Part shown: piece after piece, positions 54,379-62,040 of the stretch | Numbering within the stretch: position 1 is the stretch's first letter | How the letters are laid out: every line of letters begins with the position of its first letter | Translations under genes and position numbers: made by a program | Assembly: GCF_901411515.1 (NCBI RefSeq) | Contig: NZ_CABDUX010000002.1 | Location: forward strand, 310,001-374,000 | From: Raoultibacter phocaeensis | GTDB lineage: Bacteria > Actinomycetota > Coriobacteriia > Coriobacteriales > Eggerthellaceae | DNA length: 64,000 nt | Reading direction: 5' to 3' | Notes under the pieces: model-generated | What the model was told of the DNA's origin: nothing | The model's input: only the letters and a program-made list of their open reading frames with translations | Databases searched by the model: none

Positions 54379-54621
54379 TCAGCCCTTGCCAGGCAAAGTG
54401 TCGTCTTTCTCGTTACCGGTAGGCTTTACCGAGGTATAGCCGCCCCATACGCGGGCAAGGTACTTGCCCTTAACCCAGAAGATATTCAAAAACAGCTTAT
54501 CGGCTTGGGTAAGCTCGAATTCGGCTTCGGCTTCCTCCGGAGTTTTTCCTGCCGCTATACGTTCGTTGAGTAGCTTGGCCGCTTCGGCGGATTCAAGCGC
54601 CATGAATTCAGTATGGTTCAT
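54379..54621 (-). CDS. Hypothetical protein, third gene of Moco operon I
   Basis: This 80-residue protein begins MNHTEFMALESAEAAKLLNE; the N-terminal half is helical and acidic, then LTQADKLFLNIFWVKGKYLA and a short polar tail. The start at 54621 follows AGGAGG. It has no counterpart beside the other Moco pairs of this window. It may be a third subunit or a dedicated chaperone of the cysteine-poor enzyme I. Family not recognised. Confidence 0.7.
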   Translation of the reverse strand: MNHTEFMALESAEAAKLLNERIAAGKTPEEAEAEFELTQADKLFLNIFWVKGKYLARVWGGYTSVKPTGNEKDDTLPGKG

Positions 54622-54707
54622 TTCCAACCTCCTATCTATCATATCTAAAGATTGCAGCCACCCGCTTGCTCGGCCGATGGCCGCAATCTGCTATCTAGCT
54701 CAAAATT

Positions 54708-55070
54708 CTAAAGTTGGAACAAAACCATCGGACGGTCAAACTCCGCCATCTTGGCTTGCATTGCTTCCAACGTGCCGTAATACATGGAGGCGGACTCGTC
54801 GACCTGCACGGCAACTGGACGCTGCCCTGCCTTATCGCCGCCAGTGCCCCAATGCTCGGAAAAGATCGAAGTGGGGCAGGGGATGTAAAACCATTCCCAA
54901 TCCTCGCCGTTGCTTCCGTTGCCGCCCTTCTTGAAGGGGCCGACCTCAACCTCTTTGATGCCAAATTGCTCGACGGGGAGGCCGAGCTCTTCCTTGCAGG
55001 CAATCTCGGCAGCGTGGTTTCCGGAATAGTACGTATAGTCAACGAGCAAAGCGTACTTTTGATCAGCCAT
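54708..55070 (-). CDS. Ferredoxin-like small subunit without Fe-S cysteines (enzyme I)
   Basis: This 120-residue protein aligns along its length with the Moco small subunits (LLVDYTYYSGN, GPF, YIPCPTS, MYYG) but 7 of 8 cluster cysteines are replaced: Y15, N18 and A21 in the first group (C25 remains), and Phe, His, Ala and Asp in the second. No [4Fe-4S] cluster can form by the usual ligands. The open frame is intact and the start has GAGGAAG upstream, so it looks maintained rather than decayed. A GTG start at 55079 is possible. It probably keeps a structural role for the large subunit. Confidence 0.85.
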   Translation of the reverse strand: MADQKYALLVDYTYYSGNHAAEIACKEELGLPVEQFGIKEVEVGPFKKGGNGSNGEDWEWFYIPCPTSIFSEHWGTGGDKAGQRPVAVQVDESASMYYGTLEAMQAKMAEFDRPMVLFQL

Positions 55071-55090
55071 ATCAGTCACTTCCTCTCACC

Positions 55091-57403
55091 TTAGTTCGCA
55101 TCGAGGCCACGGACGTGCTTCATATTGCACATGATGCCCTTGTAGGGCGCGCCGAATCCAAGTTTGCCTACGGCGAAATGCGGCATGAGGCTGTTGAAGT
55201 TAGACTTCCAGACGCCGAACAAATTGGGCTCTTCACCCTCTTGCTCGGGGAACCACCAGCCGTGAGCGCAGTTGATGATGCCGGGCTTTATGATCGGAGT
55301 CACTTCCACTTTGAAGCGGGCTTCGCCGTACATGTTGTACACCTCGCACCAATCGCCGTCGGTGAGGTCGTATTCCTCGGCGGTTTCGGGATTGATCTGC
55401 ACCCAAGGCCATGGATCGATCTGGCGCAACGACGGGGTGTGGCGGTTCTCGGAATGAAATGAGCTGTATCGGCGCGAACCGGATGTGGCAAACAGCGGGT
55501 ATTGGTTGGCGAACTCAGGTTTGCTGATCTGGCTGAAATTCGGCTCCTCATAGTAGGGCAAGGGATCCTCACCCCAAGATTCGTACAGGATCGAATATGC
55601 TTCGACCTGTCCGGTGATGGTGTTGAAGCCAGGTTCGCCGTCGAATCGAAGCAGTCCTTTCGCCCATTTTTCGTACTCGAAGCCATGGGCGCCAGGTTGG
55701 TAGATGCCGGCTTCGCGGAAGCTTTCCCATGTGTAGCCGAGCTCGCGTAGCTGATCGTCGTAGAAAGCCTCGACGCCTTTCTGCAGTGCTTCGGGATCAT
55801 ACGCATTGCCGTTCTCTGGCTTATACCACGGCCACCACTCAGGGTTCAGAAGATGACCGAACATCAGGTCAATTTCAATGTCGCTATGGGCTTCTCCGAC
55901 GGTTAGGGCCTTGTTTATCGGAGCCATGAACACGGTATTGCGTCCATAGTGGGGAAGTACGACGCCGTCGGCTTCTGCCCATGTCGCAACAGGCAAGAAG
56001 TAATCTCCTACAGCCATGCACGTTGGCGTCATAACGATGTCGAGGAACACGGTGCACTCAAGCTTCTGGAGAGCTTTGTGCCAGCGCTTCGGCTGCGCCG
56101 AGCAGGTTGGCGCAAGGAAGTTGGTATGCGAGAACCAACCAAAGCGTAGAGGATACGGCTGATCGGTTTCCATGGTGTCCAGCGTGGCATCGGGTTGCGT
56201 GGTGGTCATGCCCGTGGAAAGCCCTGGCCATTCGGCAGCGCCGATCCGTTTTGCCCAGACTTCTTCGGTAAGTGCACCGCGTTGTTCCATGCGCCATTTG
56301 CCGAAAAGCGCCGTCGGAGGTCCGAGGGTTAGCCCACCAGGACGATCCAGGGAACCGGATAAGGCAGCGAGGATAATCATGATTTGAGAGACTTGGACGC
56401 CGTTTTTGTTTTGGTCGAATGCGAGACCCCACGCCCAACCTATGGGGCGTTCAGTGCCTATTATATGCGCCACGCGCTTGATGTCCTCGGCATCGACATC
56501 GCATATTTCGGCTACCTTTTCGACAGGATATTCCGCAGCACGAGCCTTCAGCTCATCTAAACCGAAAATCCAATTCTCAGCAAATTCGCGATCGTACTCG
56601 CCATTTTCGAACATCAGGTTCATGATACCCAAGCCGATGGCCGCATCCGTTTGGGGACGAAGCTGCAAAACGATGTTTCCTTTACGTGAACCGATCCATG
56701 TTACGCGGGGATCGATTGAGATGATATGGGAACCCCGTTTCATCAAGTCAACGACTGCGTGGCCAAATAGACCATCGCCGTTGGAAGGAAGTGGCTCTTT
56801 GCCCCATAAGACGATGTATTTCGGAACCTCGTAGCGCGGGTCGTCGTAACCGCCAGGCAGATGGCCCGCATAGTCCATTTCGGGGTAGCCGGCGCCCAGC
56901 ACATAGTCAGCGACCGAGCAGCGCGGCCCGTAACAAGACCAACCAGACTGCGTATAGCAGTAATTAGGGGACGTCAGGCCCGAAAAGCAGAAGCCAAAGG
57001 AATACAGACATGCCTGACGGCCGGTACCGCCGAACTCGATTACTGATTCAGGTCCGTACTCCGTCTGCACCCTCCGGATCTCCGCCGTAATTTCATTCAG
57101 GGCCTGCTCCCAGGAAATCCTTTCCCATTTGTCCTTGCCACGGTTTTCGACTGAGCGCTTCATGGGGTAGATGATGCGATCCGGCGAATAGGTATACTCG
57201 CGCAAGGCGAGGTTCATTGCGTTGACTCGTCCCGTCGTAATCGGGTTATCGTCATCTCCCTCAACGCGAACGAGTTCGCCGTCTTTGGTGACGACTTTGA
57301 CGCCGTATCCAACCGGATGGGAACCTGGAGGACTCCAGGTGTTAGAGCGGGTTGCAACTGTACCGTCTTCGCGTTCGACGCGCCATTGTTTGTCGTAGGC
57401 CAT
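55091..57403 (-). CDS. Molybdopterin enzyme lacking the Fe-S cluster site (enzyme I)
   Basis: This 770-residue enzyme is colinear with C, F and G, with SWSCYGPR and C157 at the probable Mo-ligand position, FHSENRHTPSLRQIDPWP and HGWWFPE in the C-terminal domain. In the N-terminal region every cysteine of the Fe-S site is replaced: N21 (for C of CAW), S28, Y33, N61 and N64. So the Mo site is kept and the cluster is gone, in parallel with its small subunit. This suggests a redox-neutral reaction (hydratase, isomerase or transferase-like), as in acetylene hydratase and transhydroxylase, or direct reduction by the substrate. The start at 57403 follows AAGGAG. Confidence 0.9.
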   Translation of the reverse strand: MAYDKQWRVEREDGTVATRSNTWSPPGSHPVGYGVKVVTKDGELVRVEGDDDNPITTGRVNAMNLALREYTYSPDRIIYPMKRSVENRGKDKWERISWEQALNEITAEIRRVQTEYGPESVIEFGGTGRQACLYSFGFCFSGLTSPNYCYTQSGWSCYGPRCSVADYVLGAGYPEMDYAGHLPGGYDDPRYEVPKYIVLWGKEPLPSNGDGLFGHAVVDLMKRGSHIISIDPRVTWIGSRKGNIVLQLRPQTDAAIGLGIMNLMFENGEYDREFAENWIFGLDELKARAAEYPVEKVAEICDVDAEDIKRVAHIIGTERPIGWAWGLAFDQNKNGVQVSQIMIILAALSGSLDRPGGLTLGPPTALFGKWRMEQRGALTEEVWAKRIGAAEWPGLSTGMTTTQPDATLDTMETDQPYPLRFGWFSHTNFLAPTCSAQPKRWHKALQKLECTVFLDIVMTPTCMAVGDYFLPVATWAEADGVVLPHYGRNTVFMAPINKALTVGEAHSDIEIDLMFGHLLNPEWWPWYKPENGNAYDPEALQKGVEAFYDDQLRELGYTWESFREAGIYQPGAHGFEYEKWAKGLLRFDGEPGFNTITGQVEAYSILYESWGEDPLPYYEEPNFSQISKPEFANQYPLFATSGSRRYSSFHSENRHTPSLRQIDPWPWVQINPETAEEYDLTDGDWCEVYNMYGEARFKVEVTPIIKPGIINCAHGWWFPEQEGEEPNLFGVWKSNFNSLMPHFAVGKLGFGAPYKGIMCNMKHVRGLDAN

Positions 57404-57791
57404 TGCGTACTCCTTCCTCCTCAAGTGTGTTCGTCTTAGCTCAAGCAACCGTAGATCTGTGCACGGGACCTACGCCTGCAGCGAGCATCGCAATGCTGCT
57501 TCTACTGGTTGCCGCCGTGTTAGAAGCTTGCCGACTGCTCGTTGCGCCGCCAATTCTATAATCGGGATGCCCTAAACCAAGCTTCGAAAGGGGGTGATTT
57601 TCGACAGATCACCCTCGCTCGAAAGCGGTGATTACTCCTTAAAAATAGTATTTCACCAGGCGTTATTTCTAGATTTGCATATGTTTTCAATTTCTGTGGC
57701 TTGAGGTATCATGCTCAACCAAGTAATTCGTGGGGGATTACTACTGTCTTTTCTTTCGGATCCCGAAGCCTTTCTAGCAGAAAGAAAGATA
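57404..57791. promoter_or_regulatory. Divergent region between operon I and TetR-like genes, with GGTGAT repeats
   Basis: GGTGAT (57593-57598), 9 bases, ATCACC (57608-57613) form a perfect dyad, and a third GGTGAT lies at 57627-57632. CGAAAG precedes two of them, giving a direct repeat with 34-base spacing. A TetR-type repressor encoded just to the right could bind here and control operon I. An alternative start of the regulator at 57711 falls inside this stretch. Confidence 0.5.
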
Positions 57792-58346
57792 ATGAACGAT
57801 TCGATTCGGTATGACTTTTTCCTTGCATTGTGGAAACTGCTTGACACGCAGGACATCGATGAGATTTCCGTGAGCTCGATACTCAGCTTGTCGCAAGCAA
57901 GCCGCTCGTCTTTCTATCGGAGATTCGAGGACAAGTACGATCTGGTACTTACTTTGATTCAAGAAATAACAAGCGAAAGCGGCTTCTTTGACCCTGGTGT
58001 TCCGTTGTCGCCGGAAAGCGTCTTTCTGTTCCTCGCAATCATTGAAAAAGACAAGCATCGTTTCAGGCATGCTTTTTCGTCGTTTGAAAAACCGTCACCG
58101 TATGCAAGGCTCATGACGCTCTGCTCGGATAAAGCTCTACGCTACCTTGAGTTGAGAGGACTCGATAACAAGAGCGATTTGGCTGAGATTCAGTGTAGGG
58201 TGTATGCGTACGAGGTAATGGGTTTGCTTTTGGCCTGGATAAAGGAAGAGCATCAAGGATCTGCACAAAGCATCTATAAGGACTACCGATCGAATCTCTC
58301 GATCTTTGTTAAGAATATCTATTTGAATACTTTGCTCAAACGCTGA
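57792..58346 (+). CDS. TetR-like regulator
   Basis: This protein has a TetR-type HTH in the first 50 residues (LLDTQDIDEISVSSILSLSQ, then SSFYRRFEDKYDLVLTLI) and a helical C-terminal part. The start at 57792 aligns with the paralogue that follows; an ATG at 57711 behind GAGG would add 27 residues. Divergent from operon I, which it may regulate. Confidence 0.75.
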   Translation: MNDSIRYDFFLALWKLLDTQDIDEISVSSILSLSQASRSSFYRRFEDKYDLVLTLIQEITSESGFFDPGVPLSPESVFLFLAIIEKDKHRFRHAFSSFEKPSPYARLMTLCSDKALRYLELRGLDNKSDLAEIQCRVYAYEVMGLLLAWIKEEHQGSAQSIYKDYRSNLSIFVKNIYLNTLLKR

Positions 58347-58360
58347 GGAGCCGATTATTT

Positions 58361-58918
58361 ATGGATTTGATACAGAGCAGTATTTGGAGCGCTTGCAGCG
58401 ACTATCTGTCTGTCAGAACGATTGAGGAGATTCGCACAAGTGAGATCATTTCGAAAGCGGCGGTAGGCCGATCAACGTTCTATCGAAAATTTCGTGATAA
58501 GTACGAAGTTGTAAACTTTGGTTTCAAGGCGATTTACGATACGTGTTTTTTCTCGCGTTCGACCCGGTTTGCCTTTACCGAACTATCGTTTCTGCGCTTA
58601 TTGATCGAGTTGAGCAAAAGGAGAACCGTCGTCCTGAACGCGGTTGCTTCCAATACGCAAAGCAATCTTCGGAGGTTTACGGTTACCTACTTTCGCGGAG
58701 TGGTCGTGCATGACCTTTCCCGAGCTGGGATATGCAAAAAAGTGCTCGAGAGTCATGAGACGGTATTGGAAATATATCTCGTCGGGATCGTTGACTACTT
58801 GTTTGATTGGATAGCCTTGCCTACTTCGGCTATCGATAACACGGCCGCTGCTGTAGTGAGTCTTATGCCCATCGACTTTTTCGTCAGGGAAAACGAGATT
58901 TTATCTAAAGCGGTATGA
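58361..58918 (+). CDS. TetR-like regulator, paralogue of the preceding gene
   Basis: This 185-residue protein has a TetR-type HTH (RTIEEIRTSEIISKAAVGRS, then FYRKFRDKYEVVNFGFKAI) and a helical remainder. The gene follows its paralogue by 14 bases. Two adjacent TetR-like proteins of similar length could form a heterodimer. Its ligand is unknown. Confidence 0.78.
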   Translation: MDLIQSSIWSACSDYLSVRTIEEIRTSEIISKAAVGRSTFYRKFRDKYEVVNFGFKAIYDTCFFSRSTRFAFTELSFLRLLIELSKRRTVVLNAVASNTQSNLRRFTVTYFRGVVVHDLSRAGICKKVLESHETVLEIYLVGIVDYLFDWIALPTSAIDNTAAAVVSLMPIDFFVRENEILSKAV

Positions 58919-59166
58919 GAAAAATCACTCCATATGGGCGATGAGGTGAGTGCGTTTTAACCCCGTTTGCGCAGAAAAGGGGATTTCGAATTGGTCTACG
59001 ATAGCGTGGTCCGTTTTACCGAAGGAGTAAGACGACGATTTCCTCGCGACTGCTCGTATCTAATCCTGTTTTTGCTCGAATAGAAACGAAAGGATGTTGG
59101 TATGCGGCCAGGTTTTCGTTGTCAGCTCGAAGGGATCTATATACGTAATCAAGGAAAGGAATCTCT

Positions 59167-59418
59167 ATGTGTTTTAGACCAGCAGAAGCATCTGTAGGCG
59201 GGAATTCTGTAAACAAATGCCCCGAATGCGGCAAAGCACTTCAGTCGATGGGCGGTCTTACTTTAAAATCCTGCCCGTTCTGCAAATGCGATTTCAGCCC
59301 TTATCTTGCAGGGGAAAAGCCACTGTCGGGAGATGATGCCAAGACTCCCCCTTCTAATGCGCCCGCAGCCCCGAAGGCTCCAGGAGCTCCTGCGGCCCCA
59401 AAGCCCCCCGCTGCTTAG
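59167..59418 (+). CDS. MCFRPA-type zinc-ribbon protein with Pro/Ala-rich tail
   Basis: This 83-residue protein begins MCFRPAEASVGGNSVNKCPE, has a second knuckle CPFCKC and ends in an Ala-Pro tail (APAAPKAPGAPAAPKPPAA). It is the third member of the MCFRPA family here and stands alone, without a Moco gene beside it. A purine-rich AAGGAAAGGAA site precedes it. Function unknown. Confidence 0.72.
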   Translation: MCFRPAEASVGGNSVNKCPECGKALQSMGGLTLKSCPFCKCDFSPYLAGEKPLSGDDAKTPPSNAPAAPKAPGAPAAPKPPAA

Positions 59419-59424
59419 GCTCGT

Positions 59425-59459
59425 TCTGCGGCTCATCGTTTTTCGAGATGCGCCGCAGA
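59425..59459 (+). terminator. Hairpin after the third MCFRPA gene
   Basis: TCTGCGGC (59425-59432) pairs with GCCGCAGA (59452-59459) with an inner CATC/GATG stem; no strong T-run follows. Confidence 0.45.
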
Positions 59460-59574
59460 CGGCTATTCCCTGAAACATACACGTTATGGCGGGCGCGATC
59501 GCCGGGTTTAGTAGGCGGCGTTATGGCCGGCAAATCGTTTTATCTCGGACTTGAATGCGAGGAGCTGGATTGAA

Positions 59575-59784
59575 ATGGTAAAGTTCAATGGCTTGGGAGA
59601 AGTGACCCATGAAGAGCTCGCTGGTTTCACGCTGGTAGATTTGAAATGCCATGCATGCAGCGGATATGGTAACTGCGGGTACCGCATGTATCGCCTGTCC
59701 GAGGGAAAACCCGTGATCATCTGTCAATACAGAAAAGATAAGCTGATTCGCGAAAGAGAATCCTCCGATAAGTTGCCGAGATGA
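59575..59784 (+). CDS. Small hypothetical protein with a CxxC pair
   Basis: This 69-residue protein holds CHAC, a third Cys in GNCGYRMY and a fourth in VIICQY, perhaps a metal site. The start at 59575 follows GAGGAG at wide spacing; an ATG at 59551 would add 8 residues. It converges on the membrane LuxR gene. Not recognised. Confidence 0.5.
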   Translation: MVKFNGLGEVTHEELAGFTLVDLKCHACSGYGNCGYRMYRLSEGKPVIICQYRKDKLIRERESSDKLPR

Positions 59785-59795
59785 TGGAACCCTGT

Positions 59796-61523
59796 TTACA
59801 AAAAGCCGATGTCATGGATAGCTTGCTCGGACAACTCACCTGAAGAATCAATGAGCTTCTGAAGATCTTGTCGGCTGTGTATATGCAGCTTACGATAAAT
59901 GTGCGCGATGTGGGTCTTCGCGGTGTTTTTAGAAATATAGAGTTCTTCGGTAATGCGGCTTGTGGGATATCCCTTTGCGAGAAGAAACAAGACCTCCGTT
60001 TCGCGCCCGGATAGCATGCTCGAGTTAGCGATCTCCTCGCAACGGAGGCGGAAGCGTCCCATGGGGCGGGCGCCTTCACCGTCTTCCCCTTCGGCATTGA
60101 AGATTGAGCTCTGGTTTAGTGCAACGCCGCTATCGCCTGACTGGCTTGATTTCTCCCTTTTTCCACCCGAGAGACGGTCGGTTGCGGGTGCGCTCCCGCG
60201 ATCGCCAGTCTTCGCTGATTCGTTTTTTTCAGCTTCCGCGTTGATAATGTTTTGAAGCTGCTGATTGAGCTGGGCAACCGTATTGGTGCTATGCGGCTCT
60301 TGACGGGAGATGACCGCTCTTTTGATGTCGTGGGGTCGCGGTAGAAGCACCTCGACGAGCATCAAGCACATAAGTATTGCAGCTAACTCCGTTGATTCTC
60401 CGTAAGGCGAACCAGCGCTTATGAATGCGATCGGCTCTGCGAGAGTGCTGCTCGCAATAGATCCAAGAGCTACTCCGAAATTAACAACGCTGAAGATGAG
60501 AATCGGGGATATGCGAAAGTTTTGAGCGGTGTAGCCGCTAAAAACCCAAGAAACGGCAAGCAAGAGCATGCAGCCGATCGTTGCCGGTATAAGAAACCAA
60601 GAGACTGCATCATCGCTGAAAAGCAATGAGGGAGCGCAGATCGCAGATCCAATAATTGCTATTCTGAGGAAATGGTCCCAGAACGAGCCCGAAGCCGACA
60701 AAAGCAACGTAAAAAGAATCAGTATAGCGATAAGACCAGCCAGTATCACTGCGAACACGGGATCGGCGATGCTTCCAGTTAAGAACCGCGCTATCACGGG
60801 ATCGATAAACAAGCCCAGTGAAACTCCGAGAAAGATAGCTGGCACCGCAAGGCGGGACGAGAAAAACAAAGCATTGACCGGCAACGGGTTGAACAGAGGG
60901 ATGGAGCGTCGAATTGCGTAACTTATCGGCGTACAGCTCCATAAGAAAGGAAGTCCGAGAATCGGCATAGATCCCAGCAGTGCGAGCCTCGATAAGCCCG
61001 GGAGGGCAAACAGGGCAATAAGAATGATAAAGGCGAGAAAGATAGAGAGAAAGGTGCATGAAAGAATCGATTGGAAGTTTTGCCGAGAATAGGCGACTCC
61101 CCAAAACACCAGAAGAAAAGCCGAGCCTATTCCTATCGTTGCATGAATAAACGAGCAGCCGATAAACGAGACGCTGAGCACTTCGAATGCCATTGCGGCC
61201 AAGGATCCCAGCGAAGTGACGATGGAGGCGCCGACAAGGACAATGCGCGATGAGTAGAGCCGGAGGAGTTTTTGATCGGTAGAGGCCATGAAGGCCAGCA
61301 TGATCGCTTGGAAGAATTGGGCGACTACCGCAAAAACCCAATTATAGGAGGGGAAACTTTCGGACGTCTCGCTCGGGAATATCATAGTGGGGAATTCTGG
61401 GGTTATTATGGCGAGCCACCATGATACGTAGATGGCCAATCCTACGGATAGCCTAATGACGTGTCCGTCCTTGATAATCGGCTCGTCGTTTATTCTTATT
61501 TTTGTGAAAATAGAGGTATTCAT
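59796..61523 (-). CDS. Membrane-embedded LuxR-family regulator
   Basis: This 575-residue protein has about 12 hydrophobic segments (residues 25-420), a linker rich in Asn, Gln, Glu and Ser, and a C-terminal LuxR HTH at about 505-565 (LSGRETEVLFLLAKGYPTS, then SKNTAKTHIAHIYRKLHIHS). It shares architecture but little sequence with the protein at 24369. The start at 61523 follows AAGGGGG; an in-frame ATG at 61544 overlaps that site. Probable sensor of a small molecule controlling nearby transport or reductase genes. Confidence 0.9.
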   Translation of the reverse strand: MNTSIFTKIRINDEPIIKDGHVIRLSVGLAIYVSWWLAIITPEFPTMIFPSETSESFPSYNWVFAVVAQFFQAIMLAFMASTDQKLLRLYSSRIVLVGASIVTSLGSLAAMAFEVLSVSFIGCSFIHATIGIGSAFLLVFWGVAYSRQNFQSILSCTFLSIFLAFIILIALFALPGLSRLALLGSMPILGLPFLWSCTPISYAIRRSIPLFNPLPVNALFFSSRLAVPAIFLGVSLGLFIDPVIARFLTGSIADPVFAVILAGLIAILILFTLLLSASGSFWDHFLRIAIIGSAICAPSLLFSDDAVSWFLIPATIGCMLLLAVSWVFSGYTAQNFRISPILIFSVVNFGVALGSIASSTLAEPIAFISAGSPYGESTELAAILMCLMLVEVLLPRPHDIKRAVISRQEPHSTNTVAQLNQQLQNIINAEAEKNESAKTGDRGSAPATDRLSGGKREKSSQSGDSGVALNQSSIFNAEGEDGEGARPMGRFRLRCEEIANSSMLSGRETEVLFLLAKGYPTSRITEELYISKNTAKTHIAHIYRKLHIHSRQDLQKLIDSSGELSEQAIHDIGFL

Positions 61524-61617
61524 GAACAAAGCGCCCCCTTGCAATGCTTATCGTTGCAGAACCGATTGCGCTACGCCGGATCCCCCCGCACTGTTCAGCG
61601 AGGCTTTAAGCATGCGA

Positions 61618-61746
61618 TCAGGAAACACGATCTGCCAGGAGAATGTAGAGGGTTATACCCTCGACGGCCATCAGCATTCCTAAAGAGACGGTGAGGATAA
61701 GCTTTCTGGATAAACCCTTTGAGCAAAGCCATTCGTATAACCCCAT
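61618..61746 (-). CDS. Possible small single-pass membrane protein
   Basis: This 42-residue frame begins MGLYEWLCSKGLSRKLILTV and contains one hydrophobic segment (VSLGMLMAVEGITLYILLA). GGAGGG lies 6 bases upstream of the chosen ATG. It precedes the membrane LuxR gene on the same strand. It may be real but short frames of this size can occur by chance. Confidence 0.4.
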   Translation of the reverse strand: MGLYEWLCSKGLSRKLILTVSLGMLMAVEGITLYILLADRVS

Positions 61747-62040
61747 CATGATCCCTCCGACGCGCTTGCACCGATAAGAGTTTAGCCGTTCCGCACTCCG
61801 CGAGAATCTGTTAGGAACAAAAACGTGTTTCTGTTTCAAAATAGCCGTCAAATAGCACTTGGGGCACCGTAAACCATACTATAGAACAATCCCTGTTTAG
61901 CGCGTCGGACGAAGGGGTTGCCTGCTTCTTATGCCGCCGTGGGCCCGTCATCTTCCGATCGTAATCGCCGACGCGAATCTTGGGGTATGCCCTTTGCCGC
62001 CGTAGGGCGCATATTCGCAAACAATTTGGAAGGGGAACCC

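Noticed and set aside
54708-55070. Reading the cysteine-poor small subunit of I as a pseudogene
   Set aside because: The frame is full length, has good translation signals, and its partner has lost its cysteines too; coordinated loss fits better than decay.
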